From contig CANQVC010000012.1 of the NCBI GenBank assembly GCA_947627195.1, positions 1 through 36,501 on the forward strand: 36,501 nt of DNA, given 5' to 3'. This DNA comes from an uncultured Bacilli bacterium (GTDB lineage: Bacteria > Bacillota_I > Bacilli_A > ML615J-28 > CAG-698). The notes below the pieces were generated by a model. The model ran no database searches, was not told the origin of the DNA, and saw only the letters and a list, made by a program, of their open reading frames with translations. Every line of letters starts with the position of its first letter. Position 1 is the stretch's first letter. Positions 8,678 through 17,500 of the stretch are shown piece after piece. Both the position numbers and the translations under genes were made by a program.

Positions 8678-10048
8678 TTACCATCCTAACTCTTTCACAA
8701 CTTCATTAACTACATCAATATCTTTAATTAATTTCATCGTTAATTCAGTGTTGCATAAAATTTTTCTATTTCCTCTTCCTGAAATAAATACTACATCACC
8801 AATTTCTGAATCTTTTATTGCTTGTTTAATTGCTTCTTTTCGATCTAATATAATATTAGAGGGAATTTGATTATCTAAATATGTTTGTAATTCATTACAA
8901 ATATCTACTACACTTTCTATACCATTATCATCTTCAGTAAAATAAACATAGTCTGCATATTTTTTTAATAAATCACAAGCATATTTTCTTGCTTCTTTTC
9001 TCTTTGATAAAAATAATGGTGTATTAAATTTATTATCCCAACTGATAAATCCATAACCCATAGATCCAAGAACCACTTTGATATTTTTAATATCACCTCT
9101 GTTTTTTAATTCTTTTAAGAATTCCAACATTTTAGTCAAACGATTATCAATAACAATAATTCTACCATTAGCTAAAACCATTTCAGCTCGACCTGGTATT
9201 TGCATATTTTTTATTACTTCATGAAATTTTGAAACATCAAATATATCCAATGCATTTAAAATTGTTATTGCACATACAATATTTAAAGCATTACATCTCA
9301 TCTTAATACTTGTATCAAATGAATAACGTTTATCTTTTACTTTCACAACCATACTCATGCCATTTAATGATGGATATAATTCTTCTAATAAACATGTAAA
9401 ATCATTAGGATTAATATTTTTTTTATTAGAAATATATCGACTACTAAATGTACTTTTTCTTAAATTATTTAAATTTAAAAATTCATTAAATAATTCTTTA
9501 TTATCTTCTAATCCAATAATACAATGACAATCTTCTTCCATAATATCTCTAAAAAATGATTTTTTAATATTGACATATTCATCATTTGTGTATTGTTCTT
9601 CATTATGATATGGATTTATATTAGTCAAAACGCGAATATTAAAAGGTAAATCTTTTACAATTTTCTTTTCTAGAATACTTTCATTTATTTCTAATACTAA
9701 ATACTCAGTATTATAACTTTCAGCTTCATTAATAATACTTAATAAATCTTCTTCATTATAAATTGATACTTCACATGATTCATTGGGATCAATTATACTT
9801 GCTGGTGAATCTATCATAACTGAACTATATAATATTGATCTATATCCACAAAATTTTAAATATTTATGAACTATATAAGCAGTTGTGGATTTTCCTGTAC
9901 TTCCTGTAATACCTATAATTTTCATTTTATCTAAATTTGATAATTCATTATTAATTGTTTGAATTCTATTTTTAACAAATCTAATATTTGAACTATTTTT
10001 AGCTTTTACTTTCTTTTCTAAGTTGCTTTTTAATTTCTCTAATCGCAT
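8678..10048 (-). CDS. Mur-ligase-like ATP-dependent ligase (MurE-related)
   Basis: A 456-residue protein with the order of a Mur ligase central and C-terminal domain. It has a P-loop GITGSTGKSTT (46-56; MurE normally has GTNGKT or GTKGKT), then a HNEEQYTNDEYVNIKKSFF segment matching the MurE His/Tyr/Lys region, an NALNIVCAI segment, IPGRAE and a late GDVVFISGRGNRK motif. The N-terminal UDP-sugar-binding domain of true MurE is replaced by about 40 coiled-coil-like residues. A role on UDP-MurNAc-dipeptide is therefore doubtful. The family joins an amino acid or peptide to a carboxylate with ATP. It follows the holin and module genes and abuts the RHS start, implying a shared function, perhaps wall or toxin modification. 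The ribosome binding site is aaggag. The substrate is unknown. Confidence 0.8.
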   Translation of the reverse strand: MRLEKLKSNLEKKVKAKNSSNIRFVKNRIQTINNELSNLDKMKIIGITGSTGKSTTAYIVHKYLKFCGYRSILYSSVMIDSPASIIDPNESCEVSIYNEEDLLSIINEAESYNTEYLVLEINESILEKKIVKDLPFNIRVLTNINPYHNEEQYTNDEYVNIKKSFFRDIMEEDCHCIIGLEDNKELFNEFLNLNNLRKSTFSSRYISNKKNINPNDFTCLLEELYPSLNGMSMVVKVKDKRYSFDTSIKMRCNALNIVCAITILNALDIFDVSKFHEVIKNMQIPGRAEMVLANGRIIVIDNRLTKMLEFLKELKNRGDIKNIKVVLGSMGYGFISWDNKFNTPLFLSKRKEARKYACDLLKKYADYVYFTEDDNGIESVVDICNELQTYLDNQIPSNIILDRKEAIKQAIKDSEIGDVVFISGRGNRKILCNTELTMKLIKDIDVVNEVVKELGW

Positions 10049-10075
10049 ATTTTTTTCTCCTTTTAGTTATTATTT

Positions 10076-10714
10076 TTATGCAATAATATTAACAATAAAC
10101 TCTTCTATACCAAGGATATTTTCAGTTTCTTTAGATATCAATGTAACAAAGAAATAAAATTTTCCGATATTTGATAAAGAAATAGTGCTTGATAAATCTA
10201 TCGTCAATGTTACAAGATTACTACTAATTGATGATGATACTTTAAATATTGAATTATTTTTGTTATTAATTTCTACTTTTACTTCGTCTTCAGTTTCAAT
10301 TATAATTCTTTCTTTTTTACCTTGTTTAATTGTAATTGAATTATCATTAAAGTAATACTTATTTAATGCAAATGTTAATGTTTTAGCATCCATTGGACTT
10401 CCTTCAACAATAGGATTATCATCCCTAATAAATGAACCAATAATAGCAGTAATATTTCCATTATAATCTCTTTCAATTTTATCTATATCAAAAATTTTTC
10501 TATTTAAGTTATGAGCTTCTCTATTAATAAATTTATTTGATATTGGTGTTAAGTCTTTGTTATTTACTTTTGTTCCTTCAATTTTGGCTTGATCACTTCT
10601 TATAAATGTACCAATTATTCTAATAATATTTCCTTGACTATCTTTTTCAACTCTTTCAACTTCAAAATTTTTTCTATTTAAGTTACTTGCTTTTCTATTA
10701 ACAAATTCTAACAT
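10076..10714 (-). CDS. Phage-structural-like protein with two tandem modules
   Basis: A 212-residue protein with two internal repeats of about 50 residues (about 1-53 and 62-113). Each runs NRxAxNLNRKxF, then a DxxGNI and I(I)G(T/S)FIR(S/D)D segment, ending in an EGTKVNNKDL or EGSPMDAKTL motif. The EGTxxNAxxL ending resembles modules in phage tail fibres and appendage proteins, which is a family-level memory and not proven. The remainder (about 120-212) is a predicted beta-rich domain. A third copy of the module begins the next protein upstream. Ribosome binding site aaaggag. There is no signal peptide, so it would be exported, if at all, by the same non-Sec route as the RHS protein. Confidence 0.6.
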   Translation of the reverse strand: MLEFVNRKASNLNRKNFEVERVEKDSQGNIIRIIGTFIRSDQAKIEGTKVNNKDLTPISNKFINREAHNLNRKIFDIDKIERDYNGNITAIIGSFIRDDNPIVEGSPMDAKTLTFALNKYYFNDNSITIKQGKKERIIIETEDEVKVEINNKNNSIFKVSSSISSNLVTLTIDLSSTISLSNIGKFYFFVTLISKETENILGIEEFIVNIIA

Positions 10715-10741
10715 TTTTTACTCCTTTTGCTTACTTCATCA

Positions 10742-11536
10742 CTAATCAGCAGGAATAAGTGATGAAAAAATATATTTAATTGATCCTGGTATTTCTTTAA
10801 TTATAATATCCGGTTCATCTGTAGCATAAATTTTTAATTTAAAATCAATATCAATTGATGCTGTTTGTATTAAATTATTTAATAATTCTGTTTCACTAAT
10901 TATAATTGTTACATCTGTTGTATTATTTTTTTCACAAACAATTTTAATATAATCATTATGTTCTGCTTCAACAAACATATTTTTTTCTTTTAATATACTT
11001 ATGACAAATGATGATGAATTTAATTTAGTTTTTGTTTGTGTCCATGTTGTATAAAAAGAATTAGGAATAATTGGGGCATCACATTCTAATATAGTAAAAC
11101 TAAAGTTTTTATAAAGAGAATAATTACCATAACATACTTCGGCTTGAATAACAGCGTTAAATCTTTTTGAATAATTATTTATTTTAATCGTCCCACCATC
11201 AATTGTAATTGGGGCGTTTTCACTAATTAATGACCAGGTAATTATTGAGCCATATAATCCAATTGTTGGTAACTTAAAATCTGCGCTTACTTCTGTTGGG
11301 ATAGAAATACTTTCTAAATCTTTACTAACTCTATCCTGAGCTGTTATCTTTTCATCATATAAAATTTCATTAAATATATTTGCTTCAATTTCTGTTCCTT
11401 CACCACTACTTAAATAATCGTGACTTATTGTTCCAACAATTCTAACTATTTCATTAGCTTCATCAGTTTCAATTTTTTCAACAGTAAAAACTCTTTTTTC
11501 TAAATTTGAACCAATTTTATTTTTAAATTTATTCAT
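10742..11536 (-). CDS. Phage-structural-like module plus atrophied bacterial Ig-like domain
   Basis: A 264-residue protein. Residues 1-55 repeat the module seen twice in the next gene (NLEKRVFTVEKIE, IVRIVGT, EGTEIEANIFNEI). Residues about 75-155 match the atrophied bacterial Ig-like pattern (LPTIGLYGSIITWS, ISENAPITIDGGTIK, then FSFTILE). The rest is beta-rich and unassigned. An in-frame ATG at 11545 directly abuts ggag, so I chose the ATG at 11536, nine bases after it. The start overlaps the 3' end of the holin gene, which implies translational coupling. The same Ig-like fold occurs in the membrane protein at 20692-23124. Likely a surface or appendage component of the toxin island. Confidence 0.6.
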   Translation of the reverse strand: MNKFKNKIGSNLEKRVFTVEKIETDEANEIVRIVGTISHDYLSSGEGTEIEANIFNEILYDEKITAQDRVSKDLESISIPTEVSADFKLPTIGLYGSIITWSLISENAPITIDGGTIKINNYSKRFNAVIQAEVCYGNYSLYKNFSFTILECDAPIIPNSFYTTWTQTKTKLNSSSFVISILKEKNMFVEAEHNDYIKIVCEKNNTTDVTIIISETELLNNLIQTASIDIDFKLKIYATDEPDIIIKEIPGSIKYIFSSLIPAD

Positions 11537-11822
11537 TTGATTCATCTCCTTCTTTTTTAAATGTTTGCTTGATCAATTGATTTGCACCAGTAGATGATGC
11601 CCCACTTACAATACCAATTTCTAATGCCACCCATATATTGCTAGCATTTAATATTACTTCAGGATTGGTAAGATATATTAAAATCCCTAATAATCCTCCT
11701 GTAATAGATACTAAAATTGGTATTAATTTGTAATAATCTTTTTTCTTTTTAAATATTACTTTAAAAATTTCACCTATTATATATGAACATATCATAATAA
11801 TAGGGAGTCCTGTTAATTCCAT
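11529..11822 (-). CDS. Phage holin (Phage_holin_5_2-like)
   Basis: A 97-residue protein with hydrophobic segments at about 5-23, 34-52 and 63-80, a basic loop (FKKKKDYYK) between the first two, and the signature ending SGASSTGANQLIKQ. This pattern matches Phage_holin_5_2-type holins as I know them. Holins form membrane lesions that release endolysins, and related holins such as TcdE help export large toxins without signal peptides. The ATG has aaggaggc as ribosome binding site and lies inside the 3' end of the 39-codon ORF upstream. Its stop overlaps the next gene. No endolysin gene is visible in the island. Confidence 0.82.
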   Translation of the reverse strand: MELTGLPIIMICSYIIGEIFKVIFKKKKDYYKLIPILVSITGGLLGILIYLTNPEVILNASNIWVALEIGIVSGASSTGANQLIKQTFKKEGDESNE

Positions 11823-11932
11823 GATTGCCTCCTTGTATAATATAAATTGTTCATAAATGTTTTAATTGGTAATAAACTAATACCAACTTTTTTAACTTTA
11901 ATAATGGATATAATGGCTCTTAATTCGTCCAT
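11813..11932 (-). CDS. 39-residue peptide upstream of the holin
   Basis: A short ORF (MDELRAIISIIKVKKVGISL start, ending RRQSWN) with the strongest ribosome binding site of the island (agggggtgat, 6 bases before the ATG). It is the first ORF after the palindrome-controlled promoter. Its 3' end overlaps the holin start, and its last codons contain the holin's ribosome binding site, so it is probably a coupling leader or a small phage-type protein. It is basic and amphipathic without a clear membrane segment. No family recognised. Confidence 0.6.
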   Translation of the reverse strand: MDELRAIISIIKVKKVGISLLPIKTFMNNLYYTRRQSWN

Positions 11933-11966
11933 TGTTATCACCCCCTTTTTTAATAATGTTGACTTT

Positions 11967-11995
11967 ATATTATCATAAAAGATTTATGTCATCAA
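11967..11995 (-). promoter_or_regulatory. Promoter of the holin-RHS operon
   Basis: On the minus strand TTGATG (-35, 11990-11995) is followed after 17 bases by TAATAT (-10, 11967-11972), with an extended TG motif two bases upstream. It precedes the 39-codon ORF by about 35 bases. The -35 box lies within the palindromic array at 11987-12013. Confidence 0.6.
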
Positions 11996-12013
11996 GATGA
12001 CACATAGTGTCAT
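11987..12013. promoter_or_regulatory. Interlocking palindromes, probable operator
   Basis: On the minus strand ATGACAC-TAT-GTGTCAT (7-base arms) overlaps TGTCATC-TT-GATGACA (7-base arms), giving three alternating TGTCAT-type half-sites in 27 bases across the -35 region. No T-run follows, so it is not a terminator. Suits a dimeric regulator, either a repressor or the DUF1492-type activator encoded next door. Confidence 0.6.
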
Positions 12014-12027
12014 TGTATGCCATTTTT

Positions 12028-12360
12028 TCATATTGGTATTTCTAATAAATTTAAAGCTTTTTTATGCCATCTATAAACAGTACGAATAGAAATAAATAAT
12101 TTAGTAGCAATTTCATTCCATGTTAGATATTCTATATAACGATAAATAAGTACAGATTGTAAATCTTCATCTAAATTCTTAATATAATTTAATATTTCTT
12201 TTTTAATAATTATTGATTTTTCAATTAATTTATTTATTTCATCATTGACAAAGATTGATTTAGAAAATGATGTCTCTTCAAGAATTTTTAAGAATCTTTT
12301 TTTCTTTTCTATTTTGATTATTAAATTATGATACTTTAATAAATATTCTTTTTTATCCAT
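12028..12360 (-). CDS. DUF1492-type phage late transcription regulator
   Basis: A 110-residue protein with a coiled-coil-like N-terminal half (KKEYLLKYHNLIIKIEKKK) and a C-terminal sigma-region-4-like helix-turn-helix (LTWNEIATKLFISIRTVYRW, then HKKALNLL). This layout, including YRYIEYLTWNEIA, is typical of DUF1492 and related late-operon activators of Bacillota phages. The ribosome binding site is aggagg. The gene lies 48 bases after the sigma-like gene and just before the operator and promoter of the holin-RHS operon. It is therefore a good candidate to control that operon, though direct binding to the palindromes is inference. Confidence 0.75.
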   Translation of the reverse strand: MDKKEYLLKYHNLIIKIEKKKRFLKILEETSFSKSIFVNDEINKLIEKSIIIKKEILNYIKNLDEDLQSVLIYRYIEYLTWNEIATKLFISIRTVYRWHKKALNLLEIPI

Positions 12361-12408
12361 TATTCCTCCTAATAAGTTTTTTTATTTCTCACTTATATAG
12401 GACAAAAT

Positions 12409-12843
12409 TCATTGCTTTGTACGTGTATATTTTAAAATTTTTCTTAATTTTTTTAATGCAGCATAATAAATTTCTGATACTGTAGATAAACTTACCCCTA
12501 AAATATTGGCAATTTCTCTTAAAGTATGGTTATCCCAAAAATATAAATGAATTATTTTTTGTTGTTTCAATGTTAACTTCGTAATTGCTTCATTTATTTT
12601 TTTATACAATTCTTCTTTTTGTTTATCTTCTTCAACATGTAAATAAGAATTGTCCATTAATTCAAATCCATTTTTATCATGCAATAAATCTAAAGAAATA
12701 GTTTTAACTTTTAATCTTTTTTCTCTTTTTAATTCTCTTTCAAATTGACGATTTAAATCTTTAATACATTCTTCATCGAATGAATTATTAACTATAATAG
12801 TTTCATATTTGTGTTCATTTATTTTATAAAACATTTTTTTCAT
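12409..12843 (-). CDS. Sigma-70 region-4-like regulator
   Basis: A 144-residue protein. Residues about 85-137 form a sigma region 4 domain (LTLKQQKIIHLYFWDNHTL, REIANILGVSLSTVSEIY, AALKKLRKIL). The N-terminal half is charged and has no recognisable region 2. Such short proteins are common in phages and integrative elements of Bacillota, where they act as sigma-like activators. The ribosome binding site is aggagg. It is the first gene of the island, separated from cdaA by two hairpins. By analogy with TcdR it might direct transcription of the toxin operon, but region 2 seems missing, so it may act with the host core enzyme or sigma-A. Confidence 0.75.
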   Translation of the reverse strand: MKKMFYKINEHKYETIIVNNSFDEECIKDLNRQFERELKREKRLKVKTISLDLLHDKNGFELMDNSYLHVEEDKQKEELYKKINEAITKLTLKQQKIIHLYFWDNHTLREIANILGVSLSTVSEIYYAALKKLRKILKYTRTKQ

Positions 12844-13059
12844 AATTTTCCTCCTATAATTAAATACAATAAAAAATGAGGAAAAATGGCAAAAAATGTA
12901 AATTTTTTTGAAAAAATTTTGTTTTAGAATTAAAAAAACACTTATAAAACTTTTTTGTTTTATAAATGCTTTAATAACTATATATAAAATTATAATAAAT
13001 GAAATATTTTTTAATAATTAAAAGAATAAATTAATTATAAATATAAATAGTGAAATAAA
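12844..13059. other. A+T-rich upstream region of the island
   Basis: No gene seen. It contains the inverted repeat described separately and a T-rich leader upstream of the sigma-like gene. I see no clear sigma-A-type -35/-10 pair here, although TTTACA and TTGCCA occur on the minus strand. Confidence 0.4.
12930..12965 (-). terminator. Hairpin with T-run upstream of the sigma-like gene
   Basis: On the minus strand TTATAAAAC-AAAAAA-GTTTTATAA (arms 12957-12965 and 12942-12950) is followed by GTGTTTTTTT. It has terminator shape but an A+T stem, so it could be weak. Together with 13060-13110 it isolates the island from cdaA transcription, or it could act as an attenuator. Confidence 0.45.
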
Positions 13060-13110
13060 ATTAAAAAAAGGGCCAATTCATATCGATAATATTGATATGA
13101 TTAGTCCTTT
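13060..13110 (-). terminator. Terminator after cdaA
   Basis: On the minus strand GGACTAATCATATC pairs with GATATGAATTGGCCC (one bulge and G-U pairs), followed by TTTTTTT. It lies 57 bases after the cdaA stop. Confidence 0.8.
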
Positions 13111-13166
13111 AAAATTTTGTTTCTCATTGTAGTTTTTTGAATACAAAAGTATAAATTTTTAATAGT

Positions 13167-13976
13167 CTATTTAACTAATAAATATTGTTCTAGTAATTCT
13201 CTTAAACGTTCTTCAGTTAATCCCAATTGAATAACACCATCGACAGTAATTGATATTTTACCTGTTTCTTCTGACACAACAATTGTTATTGCATCATATC
13301 TTTCACTAAGACCAATAGCTGCACGGTGTCTTGTACCTAATGATTTAGGAACATCATATTTATCTGTGGATGGAAGATATGCTCCAGCACACATAATACG
13401 ATTTTTACGAATTATTACTGCTCCATCATGTGTAGCTGTACCAACAAAAAATAAAGTTGTCAATAATTCTTCGGTAATAACACTTTTAATTAATATTGCT
13501 TTATCAATAAATGAACTTAAATTGTCATTTCTTTCAATTGTAATAAGAGCACCAATTTGTCGATCAGAAAGATATTTTGCGGAATTAACTAAAATAGCAA
13601 TTATTTCTTTCTTTTCTTCTTCAGTTGTTATGGAATTATCTGTTGAGGTATTGTGAAATCCCATTTCAATTATATGTTTTAATTCTTGACTATAAACAAT
13701 AATAAGTAAACCAATACTCCAAAATCCTAATACTCGCAAAACTTTAGTTATAAGTTTTAAATCTAAAACAAAAACAATAGCATAAACTAATAACATTAAT
13801 AAAATAAAAACAAAAACTCTTTTTCTTTTAAATTTAAATTTTAAAAGTTTATATAATAATACAAATAAACCAATTGTTAACAATACATCAATAACACACA
13901 TAATAATACCAAGGGCACTATAATTATGGGTTAATTCCTTAAGCATTTGACCAAGTTCTTCAAATCTTTCTTTCAT
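13167..13976 (-). CDS. cdaA: Membrane diadenylate cyclase CdaA
   Basis: A 269-residue enzyme that condenses two ATP into cyclic di-AMP, a regulator of potassium and osmotic balance and of cell-wall homeostasis. Three hydrophobic segments (about 22-45, 53-72, 80-96) anchor it. The DAC domain follows (about 120-255) with the catalytic DGA (184-186) and the GTRHRAA motif (214-220), both intact. The length is normal for CdaA. In most Bacillota cdaA is followed by cdaR and glmM. Here it is the last gene of an operon with an ankyrin protein and a helicase, and a terminator follows, so no cdaR is present at this locus. It starts 3 bases after the ankyrin gene's stop. Confidence 0.93.
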   Translation of the reverse strand: MKERFEELGQMLKELTHNYSALGIIMCVIDVLLTIGLFVLLYKLLKFKFKRKRVFVFILLMLLVYAIVFVLDLKLITKVLRVLGFWSIGLLIIVYSQELKHIIEMGFHNTSTDNSITTEEEKKEIIAILVNSAKYLSDRQIGALITIERNDNLSSFIDKAILIKSVITEELLTTLFFVGTATHDGAVIIRKNRIMCAGAYLPSTDKYDVPKSLGTRHRAAIGLSERYDAITIVVSEETGKISITVDGVIQLGLTEERLRELLEQYLLVK

Positions 13977-13979
13977 AGT

Positions 13980-14540
13980 CTAACTTCCTTCTATAATTTT
14001 TTCCATTTCTTTTTGATAATGATTATCAATATTTAAAGTCATAAAAAATTTTAATACATCAACATTTTTTTCATCAATTGCATAATCTAAACTTGAAGCA
14101 TTCCCTTCATCAACAATTTCATAATCTGCACCATGTTCAATTAAATAACGAATGATTGTTAAATTACTTTCCGCAACAGCCATATGTAAAGGAGTTTCTT
14201 CTAATTCAGCACCAATGTTAATATCTGCGCCACTTTCGACTAATTCTTTAACAAAATCTAATCTATTAGCTAATACTGCTTGATGTAGAGGAGTATTACC
14301 TAAATCATTAGCGATATTTAAATTAACTCCAGCATCAATAAACATTTTCAATAAACGAATATCTTTTAATTGAATAGCTGTATGAAGTAATGTCCTACCC
14401 AAATATAATTGCGTATTCATATCATATCCATCTTCTTTTAATTGATTAAGAGTCGATTTTATATAATGATAATTATGAGGATTGTGTTTAATATAACTAG
14501 AAAGTTCACGAAATCTTTTTTTACTTCCTCTTTTAGCCAC
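13980..14540 (-). CDS. Ankyrin-repeat protein
   Basis: A 186-residue cytosolic protein with about four ankyrin repeats (GRTLLHTAIQ, GNTPLHQAVLANRLDFVKEL, ETPLHMAVAESNLTIIRYL, then ASSLDYAIDEKNVDVLKFF). Ankyrin stacks bind other proteins. An in-frame TTG at 14558 is possible, but I chose the GTG at 14540, which has gggag seven bases upstream and overlaps the helicase stop codon by 8 bases. Such overlap implies coupled translation with the helicase, and cdaA follows at once. It may bridge or regulate one of these two partners, which is inference from context. Confidence 0.8.
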   Translation of the reverse strand: MAKRGSKKRFRELSSYIKHNPHNYHYIKSTLNQLKEDGYDMNTQLYLGRTLLHTAIQLKDIRLLKMFIDAGVNLNIANDLGNTPLHQAVLANRLDFVKELVESGADINIGAELEETPLHMAVAESNLTIIRYLIEHGADYEIVDEGNASSLDYAIDEKNVDVLKFFMTLNIDNHYQKEMEKIIEGS

Positions 14541-17500
14541 GATAAATCTCCCGTACAATTTTTTCTATTGTTTGCTCTGGATGGGTAGCCCACTCAACTA
14601 TCCAAATGGCAATTGTTGGAAACATACCTGTTCCAATACTACGATAATGGTTTAATATTTCAAATTCAGTCATTTTAGGATCTTCAAATAACATAATTCC
14701 ATAATATCTTTGATGAAATTGAACAATTAAACTATATTGATTGTATGAACCTATAGCTTTAATTTTATATTTAGCTAAATCATCAGCTAATTTAGTAACT
14801 ACATCATCCATAACAAACGATACTGGTTCAGTACTTTGATGAATAATATTTTTTAAATTTCGCATAAAATGAGTATCAATATCATTTTCTAAATATCCAT
14901 CAGCATCTAAAATAATTAATTGTCTATGGCAAGATAATAATGTATTAACCATATTGATTGCGGAATATTCATCATCTAAAGATGAATATTGCTTTAAATC
15001 TAAAATATTAAAATCAGCATCATAAAAATAACCTAATTTTAAATCACATACATTTAATTGATTACGATAAAATGAAAATATATTTTTTTCATTATATCCT
15101 TCATTAACAAAAATTTGGGTTAATTTTTGATAAATTTCGCGAGTATCAGATAATGATGGTGTAAAGAAATTAACAATTGATTTAGGATTATCTTTATATA
15201 GTTCAATTAAGACATTTAAAGGAGTTCCTGAAACAATTGAAATTCCTTGATTCTTTTTTACATCTGAATAAAAACGACCATGAATATTATTTATTTGTTT
15301 TAATAATGATAATGGCGTAGGAATATAACGATATTTCAATCTCATAATACTATTACTACGAATACGGGAAAGCAAACTTGAAGAAATTGATGTTTGCATT
15401 TTTTCCATTCCTGCTATTACTACTTGTTTTCCTTGAATAACATTACAATATTCATTAGCATGTAACAAATGAGCATCATCAATTAATACTAAATCAAATA
15501 AATTAATATCTAAATAATAATTAGCAATTTGCGTATCTGTTAGAAATATACTTTTTACATTAGCTGATTTAATAACATATTGATTATAATTTAAGTTTTT
15601 AATTAAACCAATATTAGTATGAGTTGATTTTTTATTTTTGATTGTTTCTGTATTACTTTCTAATAATTCTTTTTCTAAAGCTTTTATTTGTTTTAATAAA
15701 TCTATGTATGTTGAAGTATTGATAACTTGAGGATACATTTGAATATATCGATTATATAATGATGTAAAATAAGTATAAACAAATCTATCACGAAATACTT
15801 CACGATCATGATCAATTATATATTGATTTAAGGCATTTAATTTATGTTCTAACAATACTTTCATTTGATTTGTTACTTTTAAATATATTTGTAATTCATC
15901 TTTAGAAACAATCAAATCATCTAACATATTTACAACACTATTAAAATCATCATAATAATATTTACCAACACCATCTTTAAAATATTTATAATACAATTTA
16001 AAATATTCATTTGTTTCTTCGATTGTTGATGAAGCTTGTTGTAATATTTCTTCTATACCATTATGGATATCATCTTTAAAGCTATTAACAACACTATGAC
16101 TATCTTTAAAAATATCAACATATAAACTATATAAACTAATAATATTTTCTAATTGATTAATATTTGTTTGATACCCATTAAATAATGATGTAAATAAATG
16201 AGTATATGTTTTGTTTTTATCAATCTTTGTTTTTAGTTCATATAATTGATTTGTTTTAGTAGCTAAATCAAGATAATCTTGAAAAGTTATTTGACTTAAT
16301 TGTTTTCTTGTAACTCTTTCCATATCTTGTTCAACAATTAAAACTTTAACACAATATTGATATATATCACGTAACTGATTAATCTTAGAAACAAAATCTT
16401 TTGTTTCTTTAGCAAGATGGTAATGAATTAATTCGTTATAACTATCACATATATTAATATATGAACGATAAAACAAATTAAATTGTTTGAAAAAGCGTGC
16501 CATATTTTCTGGTTTAACTGTTTTTAATGCTTTCACAAACCTTTTACGATATTCAACATGACGAATAGCTTTTAATTTTTCAACACATTCATGATATTCA
16601 GGTAATAATGAACGAGTTTCAATAAAAGATGTTCCTGTAAATTGTCTATAATTTTCTTTTAATTCATTTTCTTTTTCTTTTAAACTACGAAATGCTTTTA
16701 AGTTTTTAATAAGAGGGACAACTTCAGCACCTTTATATTTATAACTTGCTCCTTTTTGATGATACTTCTTTTCTAAAAAGGCAATATTACTATCTAAATC
16801 ATGATTATTATCAAAATATTGTTGATACAACTTTTGTCCAGCAGTTAATTCATTTAATGATTGTTCCAATGATTTTAATTTTGAAACAACATTTTCTTCT
16901 TCTTCTAATTCTAACCAACCTAAAGAAAATATTCCTTTATTTAAAAATTGTACAAGTTCACATACTTCAACGAATCCTTCAATATTTTTAAAACTTAATG
17001 TCCACTTTAATCTTTCAGAAATTCTTTTTAAACAGCTATCACAAATTTCTATTTGATTCATGGTAAATGATAAAGTTTTGTTTAATTCTGGATTTGCTTG
17101 TAAAAAGTTATTAATATTATCTTGATCTTTTTCATCAAAATATGTACTTAAAATATTTTCAATAGCTTGATTTACATTAAAGTTTTCTAAACTTTCTTTA
17201 TGATATACAGCATTTAATTGTTCTTGTAATTCGATTGTTGAATTAATTTCATTTTTTAATTCTTTGAATAATGATTTAGCACGTTTAAAACTATGTAATT
17301 CATTTTTAGAATTGATATCCATCCATATTGATGGAATCATTTCCATTTTTATTTGATTGAAATTGTGAATTATATTACGAAATCTTGCATAATTAGCTAT
17401 TTCATTAAAGCCATATTTTGTTTCTAAATCTTCTTTATATTTATTTAAATTTTGATATAAATTTTTGATTTTCTCCAATAAATCAATTAATTGTTGAGCA

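Noticed and set aside
1-12843. A complete prophage
   Set aside because: No integrase, terminase, portal, capsid, tail-tube or endolysin gene is present. Only regulators, a holin and appendage-like modules remain, so a phage-derived island is the better description.
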